NCBI RefSeq assembly: GCF_947496875.1
Contig: NZ_CANMEH010000001.1
Location: 124,001-188,000 of the forward strand
DNA from: an uncultured Paracoccus sp.
GTDB taxonomy: Bacteria; Pseudomonadota; Alphaproteobacteria; Rhodobacterales; Rhodobacteraceae
Direction of reading: 5' to 3'
DNA length: 64,000 nt
A program made the position numbers and the translations under genes. The notes beneath the pieces were generated by a model. It made no database searches. It had not been told where the DNA came from and saw only the letters and a program-made list of their open reading frames with translations. Positions 43,221 to 51,793 of this stretch are shown piece after piece (the first letter of the stretch is position 1; each line of letters opens with the position of its first letter).

Positions 43221-44523
43221 TGCGTTCCTGTCGGGGCTGTCGGACAACGCGCTGGCCGCGCTGCCCTGGCTGTTCGAGTTCTGGGCGCTGCCCCACCAGT
43301 TGCCCCCCCAAGGGGACTGGAAATCCTGGGTGATCATGGGCGGGCGCGGCGCCGGCAAGACCCGCGCCGGGTCCGAATGGGTGCGCATGCAGGTCGAGGG
43401 ATCGACGCCGCTGGCGGACGGCGATGCGCGCCGGGTGGCGCTGGTCGCGGAAACCCATGACCAAGGCCGCGAGGTCATGGTGATGGGCGACAGCGGCATC
43501 CTGGCGTGTTCTCCACCCGACCGCCGGCCCGTCTGGGAGGCCGGGCGCCGGCGGCTGGTCTGGCCGAACGGGGCCATTGCGACGGTCTATTCGGCGCATG
43601 AACCCGAGGCTTTGCGGGGGCCTCAGTTCGATGCGGCGTGGGCCGACGAACTGGCCAAGTGGAAGAAGGGCGAGGAAACCTGGGACATGTTGCAGTTCGC
43701 GCTGCGGCTGGGCCAGCATCCGCAGCAGGTCGTCACCACCACCCCGCGCAACGTCGGCGTGCTGAAGTCGATCCTGAGAAATGCGTCGACCGTGGTGACC
43801 CATGCGCCGACGGATGCGAACCGCGCCTTTCTGGCGGAAAGCTTTCTGGCCGAGGTCGAGGCGCGCTATGCCGGAACCCGGCTCGGCCGGCAGGAACTGG
43901 ATGGCATCCTGCTGGACGATGTCGAGGGCGCGCTGTGGAGCACGGCGGCGCTGGAGGCGTGCCGGGTCGACGGCGCGCCGCGGCTGGACCGCATCGTGGT
44001 CGCCGTCGATCCGGCGGTCACCGGCAACGCTGGCAGCGACGAATGCGGAATCGTGGTTGCGGGCGTGGTCTGCCAGGGACCGCCGCAGGACTGGTGCGGC
44101 TATGTGCTGGAGGACGCATCCGTCCGGGGCGGACCCACGGAGTGGGCCCGTGCCGCGATCGCCGCCCGCGAGCGGCACGGCGCCGAACGCCTGGTCGCCG
44201 AAGTGAACCAGGGCGGCGATCTGGTCGAGAGCGTGATCCGCCAGGTCGATCCGCTGGTCCCGTTCCGCGCGCTGCGTGCCGGCAGGGGCAAGGGGCTGCG
44301 GGCCGAGCCGGTCGCCGCGCTGTACGAGCAGGGAAGGGTCAGCCACCTGCGCGGCCGGGAGGGAAGGCTGGGCGTGCTGGAGGACCAGATGTGCCGGATG
44401 ACGGTGCGCGGGTTCGAGGGACGCGGCTCGCCGGACCGGCTGGATGCGCTGGTATGGGCGCTGCATGAGCTGATGATCGAGCCGGCCACGCATTACCGGC
44501 GCCCGCAGGTGCGCGGGCTCTAG
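43102..44523 (+). CDS. orfg2: GTA g2, terminase large subunit
   Basis: A packaging ATPase/nuclease of about 473 residues. Walker A is MGGRGAGKTRAGSEW, Walker B/DE is FDAAWADELAKW, the coupling segment is VVTTTPRN, and the RNase H-like nuclease has VVAVDPAVTGNAGSDE and SPDRLDALVWAL. The proposed start is TTG at 43102, preceded by GAGAGGA and giving MTSFARKL, which resembles other GTA terminases; it overlaps g1 by 119 bp. An in-frame ATG at 43048 and internal starts are alternatives. It powers headful packaging of a few kilobases of host DNA. Confidence 0.9.
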   Translation: MTSFARKLPGTSEAERSTLPRHETRSGAAWLACAEPAEVDAFLSGLSDNALAALPWLFEFWALPHQLPPQGDWKSWVIMGGRGAGKTRAGSEWVRMQVEGSTPLADGDARRVALVAETHDQGREVMVMGDSGILACSPPDRRPVWEAGRRRLVWPNGAIATVYSAHEPEALRGPQFDAAWADELAKWKKGEETWDMLQFALRLGQHPQQVVTTTPRNVGVLKSILRNASTVVTHAPTDANRAFLAESFLAEVEARYAGTRLGRQELDGILLDDVEGALWSTAALEACRVDGAPRLDRIVVAVDPAVTGNAGSDECGIVVAGVVCQGPPQDWCGYVLEDASVRGGPTEWARAAIAARERHGAERLVAEVNQGGDLVESVIRQVDPLVPFRALRAGRGKGLRAEPVAALYEQGRVSHLRGREGRLGVLEDQMCRMTVRGFEGRGSPDRLDALVWALHELMIEPATHYRRPQVRGL

Positions 44524-44588
44524 AAGGCTGTTCGGGCGCAGGCGGATCCGCGACTGCGCCCGCCGGCACGATGACGAAGGCTGGAGGC

Positions 44589-44616
44589 AAGGGCCGTCCC
44601 GGTGGGGGCGGCCCTT
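44589..44616 (+). terminator. Strong stem-loop between g2 and g3
   Basis: AAGGGCCGTCCC (44589-44600), loop GGTG, GGGGCGGCCCTT (44605-44616): 12 pairs including one G-U, followed by GTTCCTT rather than a pure T-run. It lies in the 120-bp gap between terminase and portal genes. It may attenuate transcription partly or protect the downstream mRNA. Confidence 0.5.
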
Positions 44617-44643
44617 GTTCCTTGCACGGGACAGGAGAGGCGG

Positions 44644-45855
44644 ATGGCATTGCGGTGGTTCGGACGCAGGAACGGAGAGGCTGACGCAGCCCTGCCCGCG
44701 CCGGTCGAGACAAAGGCGAGCGCAACGGGGCGGGTCGTCGCCCTTGCTGCCGGATCGGGCCGGGTGGTCTGGTCGCCGCGTGATGTCGGCAGCCTGACCC
44801 GCGCGGGATTCACCGGCAACCCGGTCGGGTTCCGGGCCGTCAAGCTGATCGCCGAGGCGGCAGCAGCCGTCCCGCTGGTTTGTCAGGACGCAAGGCGGCG
44901 CTATGACACGCATCCGGTGCTGGACCTGATGCGGCGGCCCAACCCAGCGCAGGGCCGGGCCGAGCTGTTCGAGGCGCTGTTCGGGCAGCTTCTGCTGTCG
45001 GGGAACGGCTACCTCGAGGCGGTGGAGCCCGCGGCCGGGGGGCTGCCGGTCGAACTGCATGTGCTGCGTTCGGACCGCATGAGCATCGTCCCGGGGCAGG
45101 ACGGCTGGCCCGTAGCCTATGAGTATGCGCTGGACGGGCGCAAGCACCGCTTCGACATGACCGGCAGCCCCGATCCGATCTGCCACATCCGCAGCTTTCA
45201 CCCGCTGGACGATCATTATGGCCTGTCACCCCTGCAGGCGGCGGCGGTGGCCATCGATGTCCACAACAGCGCCAGCGCCTGGTCCAAGGCGCTGCTGGAC
45301 AATGCGGCGCGTCCGTCCGGCGCGATCATCTACAAGGGGACGGACGGGCAGGGCATGCTGAGCCCCGACCAGTATGACCGCCTGGTGAGCGAGATGGAGA
45401 TGCACCATCAGGGTGCCCGCAACGCCGGGCGCCCGATGTTGCTGGAGGGAGGCCTGGACTGGAAGCCGATGGGCTTCTCGCCCAGCGACATGGAGTTCCA
45501 CCAGACCAAGGCCGCAGCGGCCCGTGAGATCGCCCAGGCGTTCGGCGTGCCGCCGATGCTGATGGGCATCCCCGGCGAGGCGACCTATGCCAACTATGCC
45601 GAGGCGCATCGCGCCTTTTATCGGCTGACCGTGTTGCCGCTGGTGACGCGGGTTGCGGCAAGCGTGGCCTGGTGGCTGTCGGAGCATCAGGGCAGCGAGA
45701 TCGACCTGAAACCGGATCTGGACCAGATCCCGGCGCTCGCGGAAGAGCGCGACCAGCACTGGGCACGGGTGGGTGCGGCGGATTTCCTGACCGAGGCGGA
45801 GAAGCGCGCGGCACTCGGCCTGCCGCCCATCGCTCGGTCCGCATCCGGAGGGTGA
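44644..45855 (+). CDS. orfg3: GTA g3, portal protein
   Basis: A 403-residue HK97-type phage portal: FTGNPVGFRAVKLIAEAAAA, VLDLMRRPNPAQGRAELFEA, LLSGNGYLEAVEP, ICHIRSFHPLDDHYGLSPLQ and AQAFGVPPMLMGIPGEATYANYAE (the last two are classic portal motifs). It forms the dodecameric ring through which DNA enters and leaves the capsid. The start MALRWFGRR follows GGAGAGG. One base separates it from g3.5. Confidence 0.95.
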   Translation: MALRWFGRRNGEADAALPAPVETKASATGRVVALAAGSGRVVWSPRDVGSLTRAGFTGNPVGFRAVKLIAEAAAAVPLVCQDARRRYDTHPVLDLMRRPNPAQGRAELFEALFGQLLLSGNGYLEAVEPAAGGLPVELHVLRSDRMSIVPGQDGWPVAYEYALDGRKHRFDMTGSPDPICHIRSFHPLDDHYGLSPLQAAAVAIDVHNSASAWSKALLDNAARPSGAIIYKGTDGQGMLSPDQYDRLVSEMEMHHQGARNAGRPMLLEGGLDWKPMGFSPSDMEFHQTKAAAAREIAQAFGVPPMLMGIPGEATYANYAEAHRAFYRLTVLPLVTRVAASVAWWLSEHQGSEIDLKPDLDQIPALAEERDQHWARVGAADFLTEAEKRAALGLPPIARSASGG

Positions 45856-45856
45856 G

Positions 45857-46090
45857 ATGGAAGGTTCGAGGTTCGTGAAGGAACCGTTCGACTGGCACGA
45901 CCAGCGCTTCGACACCCAGGAGCGCATCATGGCGCTGCAGTTCGGGCAGGTCGATCGCCGGCTGGAGCGGATCGAGTCGCTGATCGAGGGTCTGGAGAAG
46001 CGGCTGTGGATGACCGTCTATGGTGTGGTCGCAGTCATCCTGACGCAGGCGGTGCAATCCATCCTGCAGTTCGGACCACAGGGAGGTTGA
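45857..46090 (+). CDS. orfg3.5: GTA g3.5, head formation protein
   Basis: A 77-residue protein. Residues 1-50 are charged and helical with heptads (RLERIESLIEGLEKRL); residues 52-70 are hydrophobic (MTVYGVVAVILTQAVQSIL), forming one membrane-like helix. It matches the rcc01685-type GTA head-formation gene found between portal and protease in the Rhodobacterales cluster. Its role in head assembly is inferred from the known cluster; the membrane helix hints at assembly near the membrane. Start 2 bp after g3. Confidence 0.85.
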   Translation: MEGSRFVKEPFDWHDQRFDTQERIMALQFGQVDRRLERIESLIEGLEKRLWMTVYGVVAVILTQAVQSILQFGPQGG

Positions 46091-46092
46091 GC

Positions 46093-46641
46093 GTGCGGAT
46101 GGATGATCTGGGGCTGGAACTGAAGTTCGCGGGGGGGACCCCCACCCTCACCGAGGGCAGCGTCATCGAAGGCTATGCCAGCCTGTTCGAGACCGCCGAC
46201 CAGGGCGGCGACATGGTGATGCCCGGTGCCTACGCCGCGAGCCTGGCGCGGCTGTCCGCGCGTGGCGGGAAGGTGCGGATGCTGTGGCAGCACGACCCGT
46301 CCCGGCCGATCGGGGTGTGGGACGAAATCCGGGAGGACACCAGGGGCCTACGGGTGAAGGGCCGGCTGCTGCCGGAGGTGGCCCAGGCGCGCGAGGCCGC
46401 GGCGCTGGTTCATGCGGGGGCGATCGACGGCCTGTCGATCGGCTATCGCACGATCCGCGCCGAACGCGACGCGCAGGGCCGAAGGCTGCTGACGGAAGTG
46501 GAATTGTGGGAAGTGTCGCTGGTGACGTTCCCGATGCTGCCCGAAGCGAAGGTCGGCCGCAAGTCGGACGAAATCGAGGGCGACCTGGACGTCCTGGCGG
46601 ACGCGTTGTGGCGGGCCGCCGCGGTGTTGCGGGCCCACTGA
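46093..46641 (+). CDS. orfg4: GTA g4, HK97-type prohead protease
   Basis: A 182-residue protease: VIEGYASLFETADQGGDMVM, the histidine in LWQHDPSRPIGVW and the serine in IDGLSIGYRT form the expected His-Ser pair, with WEVSLVTFPMLPEAKV at the end of the fold. It cleaves the N-terminal scaffold part of the capsid protein. A GTG start at 46093 is 6 nt after GGAGG; an ATG two codons later is an alternative. The C-terminal 25 residues are helical. Confidence 0.93.
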   Translation: MRMDDLGLELKFAGGTPTLTEGSVIEGYASLFETADQGGDMVMPGAYAASLARLSARGGKVRMLWQHDPSRPIGVWDEIREDTRGLRVKGRLLPEVAQAREAAALVHAGAIDGLSIGYRTIRAERDAQGRRLLTEVELWEVSLVTFPMLPEAKVGRKSDEIEGDLDVLADALWRAAAVLRAH

Positions 46642-46747
46642 TTGCGGTCGAGCTGACCGGAGCAGCGCCGCAAAGGTGATTGCAGCGGTCTGTCGCCTGC
46701 CGCGTGGCGCGGACCCGCGGGCAAATTTCGAACAAGGAGAGAGTGGG

Positions 46748-47941
46748 ATGGCCGAGGTTGGAGCCGAGCGGGCGCAAGCCGACGAGGTGAAATCCCATGC
46801 AGGCGCCGCGATGCCTGTACGGGTGACGGACGCGATGGCCGAGTTCGTGGGCGAGCTGGCCCGGTTTCGCAAGACGATCGAACACAAACTGCAAGCACAG
46901 GACGAACGCATGACCATGCTGGATCGAAAGACCGCCCTTCGGGGCCGTCCGCCGCTGTCGACCGCAGCGGATATCGAGGCACCGCATCAGAAGGCGTTCG
47001 CGGCCTATCTGCGCCGGGGTGACGATGACGCGCTGCGCGGGCTGACGCTGGAGGAGAAGGGACTGACCGTCGCGGCGGACGGCGGCTTTCTTGCAGCGCC
47101 GCAGATCGCCGCCGAGGTGCAGGATGCGCTGCGGTCCGCCGGGTCGCTGCGCAGTGTGGCCAATGTCGTGACGGTCGAGTCGTCGGCCTACGAGGTGCTG
47201 GTCGACAAGGGCGACATGACCACAGGCTGGGCGACCGAGACCTCGGTGGCCGAAACGGACGCGCCGCAGATTGAGCGGGTGACCATCCCGCTGCACGAAC
47301 TGTCGGCGATGCCGAAGGCAAGCCAGCGTCTACTCGACGATGCCGCCTTCGACCTGGAGAACTGGCTGGCCAGCCGCATCGCGGAGCGTTTTGCCCGCGC
47401 CGAGGCCGCGGCCTTCATCAACGGTGACGGGATCGACAAGCCGCGCGGCATCCTGACCTATCCCACGGCGCCGAATGTCAGCGCTGGCGACAGCCTGATC
47501 GGCACCGTGCCCAGCGGGGCGCTGGCTGATTTCAGCGCCGAGCGGCCCGCAGACGGGCTGATCGACCTGGTCTATGCGTTGGGCGCCGAATACCGCGCCA
47601 ATGCGAGTTTCGTCCTGAACTCGAAGACCGCCGGGGCGGTGCGCAAGATCCGTGACGCCGACGGGCGGTTCCTGTGGTCGGATTCGCTGGCGGCCGGCGA
47701 ACCGGCACGCCTGCTTGGGTATCCGGTCGTCGTTTGCGAGGACATGCCCGATATCGACGCCGAAAGTGCGTCGATCATGTTTGGCGACTTTGCCGCCGCC
47801 TACACCATCGCCGAACGGCCCGACCTGCGCGTGTTGCGCGATCCGTTCTCGGCCAAGCCGCATGTGCTGTTCTATGCAACCAAGCGCGTCGGCGGCGGAC
47901 TGACCGATGCGCGGGCGGTCAAGATCATGACCTTCGGCTGA
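46748..47941 (+). CDS. orfg5: GTA g5, major capsid protein
   Basis: A 397-residue HK97-fold capsid precursor. Residues 1 to about 100 are a helical scaffold region (RFRKTIEHKLQAQDERMTML) removed by g4. The shell domain starts near LTLEEKGLTVAADGGFLAAP and includes AETDAPQIERVTIPLHELSA, DDAAFDLENWLASRIAERFA and GDGIDKPRGIL. R. capsulatus GTA heads are small and oblate, made of this protein. ATG follows AAGGAGAG. A gap of 149 bp to g6 shows no convincing gene. Confidence 0.96.
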   Translation: MAEVGAERAQADEVKSHAGAAMPVRVTDAMAEFVGELARFRKTIEHKLQAQDERMTMLDRKTALRGRPPLSTAADIEAPHQKAFAAYLRRGDDDALRGLTLEEKGLTVAADGGFLAAPQIAAEVQDALRSAGSLRSVANVVTVESSAYEVLVDKGDMTTGWATETSVAETDAPQIERVTIPLHELSAMPKASQRLLDDAAFDLENWLASRIAERFARAEAAAFINGDGIDKPRGILTYPTAPNVSAGDSLIGTVPSGALADFSAERPADGLIDLVYALGAEYRANASFVLNSKTAGAVRKIRDADGRFLWSDSLAAGEPARLLGYPVVVCEDMPDIDAESASIMFGDFAAAYTIAERPDLRVLRDPFSAKPHVLFYATKRVGGGLTDARAVKIMTFG

Positions 47942-48090
47942 TCGCCAGCCGGAGCGGGGGGTGCGCGCAGGGGTGCCTGCTTCGGCGGCATCGCAGCTGT
48001 CCGCACGCGCTGTGGCAGGCGCGTCGGCGTGCCCCCCGACCTCCAGCAGTGACCGACGAACAATTGCGCAGGGAACGGGAGGTTGCGGGA

Positions 48091-48699
48091 ATGATGCTGG
48101 TCGAGGAGGCGGCGCCCGATGCGGACGTCCTGCCCGTGGCGGCGTTGCGCGGATATCTGCGAATGGGTTCCGGCTTTGCGCTGGCCGAAGATGCCGCAGA
48201 GGACCTCGCGCTGGCCGGATTCCTGCGCGCGGCCATTGCCACGATCGAGGCGCGGACGGGAAAGGTGCTGTTGCGCCGCCTGTTCCGGATGCGGCTGGAA
48301 GAATGGCGCGATCGCTTGGCTCAGCCGCTTCCGCTGGCGCCGGTCAATTCGGTGGCGTCGATCGAGGTGACCGACGCGTCCGGACGGATCACCACCGTCG
48401 ATCCCGGCCGCTGGCGGCTGTTGCCGGACATGCAGCGGCCGCTGATCCTGCCGGCGGGAACGCTGTTGCCGGCGGTACCTACCGGCGGGTTCATCACCAT
48501 CCGCTTCTGTGCCGGGTTCGGGACGGCATGGAGCGAGGTACCTGCTGACCTGGCGCAGGCCGCGCTGATGCTGGCCGCGCGCTATTACGAGGACCGCAGC
48601 GATGATCAGGCCCGCGCGGCTTTGCCCTTTGCGGTCAGTTCGCTGCTGGACCGGTGGCGGCAGGTCCGCACCCTCGCCGGGCGGGGAAACCGAGCATGA
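48091..48699 (+). CDS. orfg6: GTA g6, head-tail connector protein
   Basis: A 202-residue protein of the phiE125 gp8/adaptor type: LPVAALRGYLRMGSGFALAE, AIATIEARTGKVLLRRLFRM and LAQAALMLAARYYEDRSD. It binds below the portal to extend the DNA channel. The ATG at 48091 sits 8 nt after GGGAGG; an upstream GTG is less well supported. Its stop overlaps the g7 start (ATGA). Confidence 0.9.
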   Translation: MMLVEEAAPDADVLPVAALRGYLRMGSGFALAEDAAEDLALAGFLRAAIATIEARTGKVLLRRLFRMRLEEWRDRLAQPLPLAPVNSVASIEVTDASGRITTVDPGRWRLLPDMQRPLILPAGTLLPAVPTGGFITIRFCAGFGTAWSEVPADLAQAALMLAARYYEDRSDDQARAALPFAVSSLLDRWRQVRTLAGRGNRA

Positions 48700-48998
48700 G
48701 CGCGCCGCGTCCCAATGTGCCGCTGGTGCTGGAGACCGCCGCGCGTGAGGCGGATGGATCGGGCGGTTATGCGATCCGCTGGACGCCTGAGGGATCCCTG
48801 CATGCGGCGATGAAGGCGCGATCGGGGCGCACGGGGCTGGCCGAGGTCGGCCCGGAGAGCGTCGTCACGTGGGCGATCACCGTGCGGGGGGCGCCGGAGG
48901 GCGATCCGCGCCGGCCCCGGCCGGGGCAGCGGTTCCGCATGGGGACGCGCGTGTTCCAGATCGATTCGGCCGGCGAGACCGACTCCGCCGGGCGATAG
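48696..48998 (+). CDS. orfg7: GTA g7, head closure / head-tail adaptor protein
   Basis: A 100-residue beta-rich protein of the phage head-closure family: VPLVLETAAREADGSGGYAI at the start and VVTWAITVRGAPEGDPRRPR with PGQRFRMGTRVFQI at the end. In siphophages this protein forms the stopper between connector and tail. It begins inside the g6 stop codon (4-bp overlap) and is followed by a 32-bp gap to g8. Confidence 0.88.
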   Translation: MSAPRPNVPLVLETAAREADGSGGYAIRWTPEGSLHAAMKARSGRTGLAEVGPESVVTWAITVRGAPEGDPRRPRPGQRFRMGTRVFQIDSAGETDSAGR

Positions 48999-49030
48999 CT
49001 GGTCTGTATGGCTAGAGAAGAGAGGCAGGC

Positions 49031-49462
49031 ATGACTTATCCGGCATCGGCCGCGCTGCAGGGCGCGATCTATGAGGCGTTGCGCGCGGATCCCGTGCTGT
49101 GGGGAATGGTCGGCGACGCGATCTATGACGCGATGCCGGTAACGGCGCCAAGCGGAGTTTATGTGGCGCTGGGCCCCGAGGACGTTTCGGACGCGGGCGA
49201 CATGACCGGATGTGCGACGCGGCATGACTTCGTCATCTCGGTCCTGTCCGGGGCAGAGGAGAGTGGAGGGTTCGCGGGTGTCAAGGCCGCGGCGGGTGCG
49301 GTGGCAGCTGCACTGGAAGGCGCGCCGCTGGCCCTGGATGCGGGGCAGGTCGCAGGGCTGTGGTTCCTGCGGTCGCGTGCCCGGCGCGTCGACGTGGGCA
49401 GGGGGCGGCGGGTGGACATGACGTTCCGCGCCACTGTCGACATGGGCTTGGAAGCGGTGTGA
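49031..49462 (+). CDS. orfg8: GTA g8, DUF3168 tail terminator
   Basis: A 143-residue DUF3168 protein: AALQGAIYEALRADPVLWGM, SGVYVALGPEDVSDAGDMTG and HDFVISVLSGAEESGGFAGV. DUF3168 proteins cap the top of the tail tube and set its connection to the head. A ribosome site AGAGGCAGG precedes the ATG. Ten base pairs separate it from g9, which encodes the tube. Confidence 0.92.
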   Translation: MTYPASAALQGAIYEALRADPVLWGMVGDAIYDAMPVTAPSGVYVALGPEDVSDAGDMTGCATRHDFVISVLSGAEESGGFAGVKAAAGAVAAALEGAPLALDAGQVAGLWFLRSRARRVDVGRGRRVDMTFRATVDMGLEAV

Positions 49463-49472
49463 GGAGGCGAGA

Positions 49473-49886
49473 ATGGCAGTGCAGAACGGACGCGATCTGC
49501 TGATCAAGATGGACATGGCCGGAGATGGCACGTTCCAGACCATTGCCGGCCTGCGCGCCTCGCGGCTGGGGTTCAACGCCCAGAGCATCGACGTGACGTC
49601 GCTCGAAAGTCAGGGCGGGTGGCGCGAACTGCTGGCCGGTGCAGGCGTCAGATCGGCGTCGATTTCCGGATCGGGCGTGTTCCGGGACGAGGCGACGGAC
49701 GGGCGGGTGCGGCAGGTTTTCTTCGAGGGCGAACTGCCGCGGTTCCAGGTGGTGATTCCGGATTTCGGAATCGTCGAGGGCCCGTTCCAGATCACGGGCC
49801 TGGAATATGCCGGAAGCTACAATGGCGAGGCGACCTATGAGTTGACGATGGCGAGCGCCGGGGTGCTGCAGTTCGAGGCGCTGTGA
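49473..49886 (+). CDS. orfg9: GTA g9, major tail protein
   Basis: A 137-residue tail-tube subunit of the TP901-1 type: MAVQNGRDLLIKMDMAG, TIAGLRASRLGFNAQSIDVT, GSGVFRDEATDGRVRQVFFE and YNGEATYELTMASAGVLQFE. It stacks as hexamers around the tape measure to make the GTA tail. GAGGAGG precedes the ATG. The stop overlaps g10 by one base (TGATG). Confidence 0.95.
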   Translation: MAVQNGRDLLIKMDMAGDGTFQTIAGLRASRLGFNAQSIDVTSLESQGGWRELLAGAGVRSASISGSGVFRDEATDGRVRQVFFEGELPRFQVVIPDFGIVEGPFQITGLEYAGSYNGEATYELTMASAGVLQFEAL

Positions 49887-50200
49887 TGGCAAATCCTTAT
49901 GCGGGTGAGGTCGCCGTCTGGATCGACGGGCGGCGCCATGTCGCCAAGCTGACCCTTGGCGCGCTAGCCGCCCTGGAGGCTGAGTTGCAGGCGGACAGCC
50001 TCGTGGGGCTGATCGAGCGGTTCGAGGCTGGCCGCTTTGCCACGCGTGACGTGATCGCGGTGCTGGTCGCCGGGCTGCGCGGCGGCGGGTGGAGGGGAGA
50101 GGCGGAGTCGCTGCTGAACGCCGATCTGCGCGGCGGTCCGGTCGAAGGTGCGCGGGCTGCCGCAGAATTGCTGGCGCGCGCGTTCCGGGCGGGTCCGTGA
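49886..50200 (+). CDS. orfg10: GTA g10, tail assembly protein
   Basis: A 104-residue GTA-specific protein (gp10 family): EVAVWIDGRRHVAKLTLGAL, AALEAELQADSLVGLIERFE and FATRDVIAVLVAGLRGGGWR. The position between tail tube and tape measure corresponds to the tail assembly chaperones of siphophages (lambda gpG/gpGT), which load the tape measure. Its ATG overlaps the g9 stop. No slippery frameshift site of the gpG/gpGT kind was found between it and g10.1; the two are separate ORFs. Confidence 0.88.
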   Translation: MANPYAGEVAVWIDGRRHVAKLTLGALAALEAELQADSLVGLIERFEAGRFATRDVIAVLVAGLRGGGWRGEAESLLNADLRGGPVEGARAAAELLARAFRAGP

Positions 50201-50213
50201 CGGAGGATCGGCC

Positions 50214-50453
50214 TTGAGCGGTGCTGTGCATGAACATGGCGCCGCCGGTCCAGCGTGTCAGGATCGCGTGGAACCGGGCCTGGACTGGGCGGGGCTGATG
50301 CGCGCCGGCTTTTCGACGCTGCGCCTGACGCCCGCGCAGTTCTGGGCGCTGACTCCGGCCGAGCTGGCTTTGATGCTGGGCATCGAGCCGGACGGAAACG
50401 GCCGCATGACGCGGGACCGCCTGGCCGAACTGGCCGCCCGGTTCCCGGACTGA
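50214..50453 (+). CDS. orfg10.1: GTA g10.1, tail assembly chaperone
   Basis: A small protein of about 79 residues. Its C-terminal core (DWAGLMRAGFSTLRLTPAQF, WALTPAELALML) is a conserved phage tail assembly chaperone motif (rcc01693 type). The proposed start is TTG at 50214 with GGAGG seven bases upstream; downstream GTG codons are alternatives. Together with g10 it should escort the tape measure. It was probably missed by some annotations because of its size and non-ATG start. Confidence 0.82.
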   Translation: MSGAVHEHGAAGPACQDRVEPGLDWAGLMRAGFSTLRLTPAQFWALTPAELALMLGIEPDGNGRMTRDRLAELAARFPD

Positions 50454-50519
50454 ACCACATCACCGCGCAGTTCGACAGTGCGGCGCCAGCGGCGCGCGCA
50501 TCGACAGGAGAGGGGCCGC

Positions 50520-51161
50520 ATGACGGACAGGGACGGGTTCGACGAGCTGAGTGACGGATTTGATCAGGCCAGCGCGATGACGGCCGCATTCGCCCGCGAA
50601 CTGGGTCGTCTGCAACAGACGATCGGTTCGACCGGGCGCGAGGTCGGGGCGCTGAGCGCAGGCTTTTCCGGCGGGCTGCGGCGCGCCTTTGACGGCGTGG
50701 TGTTCGACGGGATGCGGTTGCAGGACGCGCTGACCGGCATGGCTCGCGGCATGGCGGACACGGTGTTCGCAGTGGCGATGAAGCCGGTGCAGGGGGCCGT
50801 GTCGGGCGCACTGGCCCAGATGGTCGGCGGTGCAGTATCGGGTGCCGCGCCGTTTGCCGGCGGTGGTGCGGTGTCGCAGGGGCGGGTGGTTCCGTTCGCC
50901 CGTGGCGGGGTGGTGACCGATCCCACGTTCTTTCCGATGCGCGGTGCCACGGGGCTGATGGGCGAGGCGGGACCCGAGGCGATCATGCCGTTGCGCCGGG
51001 GGGCAGATGGGCGCTTGGGCGTGGCGGCGCCGGGGGGCGGCCGTCCGGTGAACGTCACTGTCAACGTGCAGACGCCCGACGTCGCGGGGTTTCAGCGCAG
51101 CCAGAGCCAGATCGCCGCGCAGATGGCCCGGGCGCTGGCTCGGGGCGAAAGGAACAGCTGA
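50520..51161 (+). CDS. orfg11: GTA g11, tail tape measure protein
   Basis: A 213-residue protein, very short for a tape measure, as expected for the stubby GTA tail. The N-terminal helical half (FDQASAMTAAFARELGRLQQ) precedes a Gly/Ala/Val-rich hydrophobic middle (GAVSGALAQMVGGAVSGAAP) and the conserved end GATGLMGEAGPEAIMPLRRG. It fixes tail length and is ejected ahead of DNA. AGGAGAGGGG precedes the ATG. The stop overlaps g12 by one base. Confidence 0.92.
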   Translation: MTDRDGFDELSDGFDQASAMTAAFARELGRLQQTIGSTGREVGALSAGFSGGLRRAFDGVVFDGMRLQDALTGMARGMADTVFAVAMKPVQGAVSGALAQMVGGAVSGAAPFAGGGAVSQGRVVPFARGGVVTDPTFFPMRGATGLMGEAGPEAIMPLRRGADGRLGVAAPGGGRPVNVTVNVQTPDVAGFQRSQSQIAAQMARALARGERNS

Positions 51162-51793
51162 TGGCGTTTCACGAGGTACGGTTTCCAACCAACATGTCGT
51201 TCGGCGCGGTGGGTGGGCCCGAGCGCCGCACCGAGATCGTGTCGCTGACCAACGGATTCGAGGAACGGAACACGCCATGGGCGCATTCGCGGCGCCGCTA
51301 TGATGCGGGCGTGGGTCTGCGCAGCCTGGATGACGTCGCGGCGCTGATCGCGTTCTACGAGGCACGGGCAGGACAGCTGCACGGGTTCCGGTGGAAGGAC
51401 TGGGCCGATTTCAGGAGCTGCGTGCCCAGCCGAAGGCCTGCGGCGGCAGACCAGACGATCGGCACCGGTGACGGGCAGACGCGCAGCTTTGTGCTGCAGA
51501 AGCTGTACCACTCGGGTCCGGGCGAATACGCCCGGCCGATCAGAAAGCCGGTCGCGGGCAGCGTGCTCGTGGCCGTCGCGGGGGAACCGCAGACCGAGGG
51601 GATGGATCACGTGACCGACCATGCAACCGGGGTGATCACCTTCGCGACGCCACCGGCACCTGGCGCCGAGGTGACCGCCGGTTTCGAGTTCGACGTGCCG
51701 GTGCGGTTCGACACTGACCGCATCGCCGTTTCGGTCGCGTCCTTTCAGGCCGGTGACCTGCCGCAGGTGCCGGTGCTCGAGGTGCGCCTGTGA
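51161..51793 (+). CDS. orfg12: GTA g12, distal tail protein (DUF2460)
   Basis: A 210-residue TIGR02217/DUF2460 protein: MAFHEVRFPTNMSFGAVGGP, TPWAHSRRRYDAGVGLRSLD, FYEARAGQLHGFRWKDWADF and the Dit-like beta end FEFDVPVRFDTDRIAVSVAS. It joins the tail tube to the baseplate hub. Its ATG overlaps the g11 stop and its own stop overlaps the g13 GTG start (GTGA). Confidence 0.95.
   Translation: MAFHEVRFPTNMSFGAVGGPERRTEIVSLTNGFEERNTPWAHSRRRYDAGVGLRSLDDVAALIAFYEARAGQLHGFRWKDWADFRSCVPSRRPAAADQTIGTGDGQTRSFVLQKLYHSGPGEYARPIRKPVAGSVLVAVAGEPQTEGMDHVTDHATGVITFATPPAPGAEVTAGFEFDVPVRFDTDRIAVSVASFQAGDLPQVPVLEVRL

Noticed and set aside
47942..48090. Possible small gene between g5 and g6
   Set aside because: Open frames exist but lack a supported start, and the GTA cluster has no known gene at this place.
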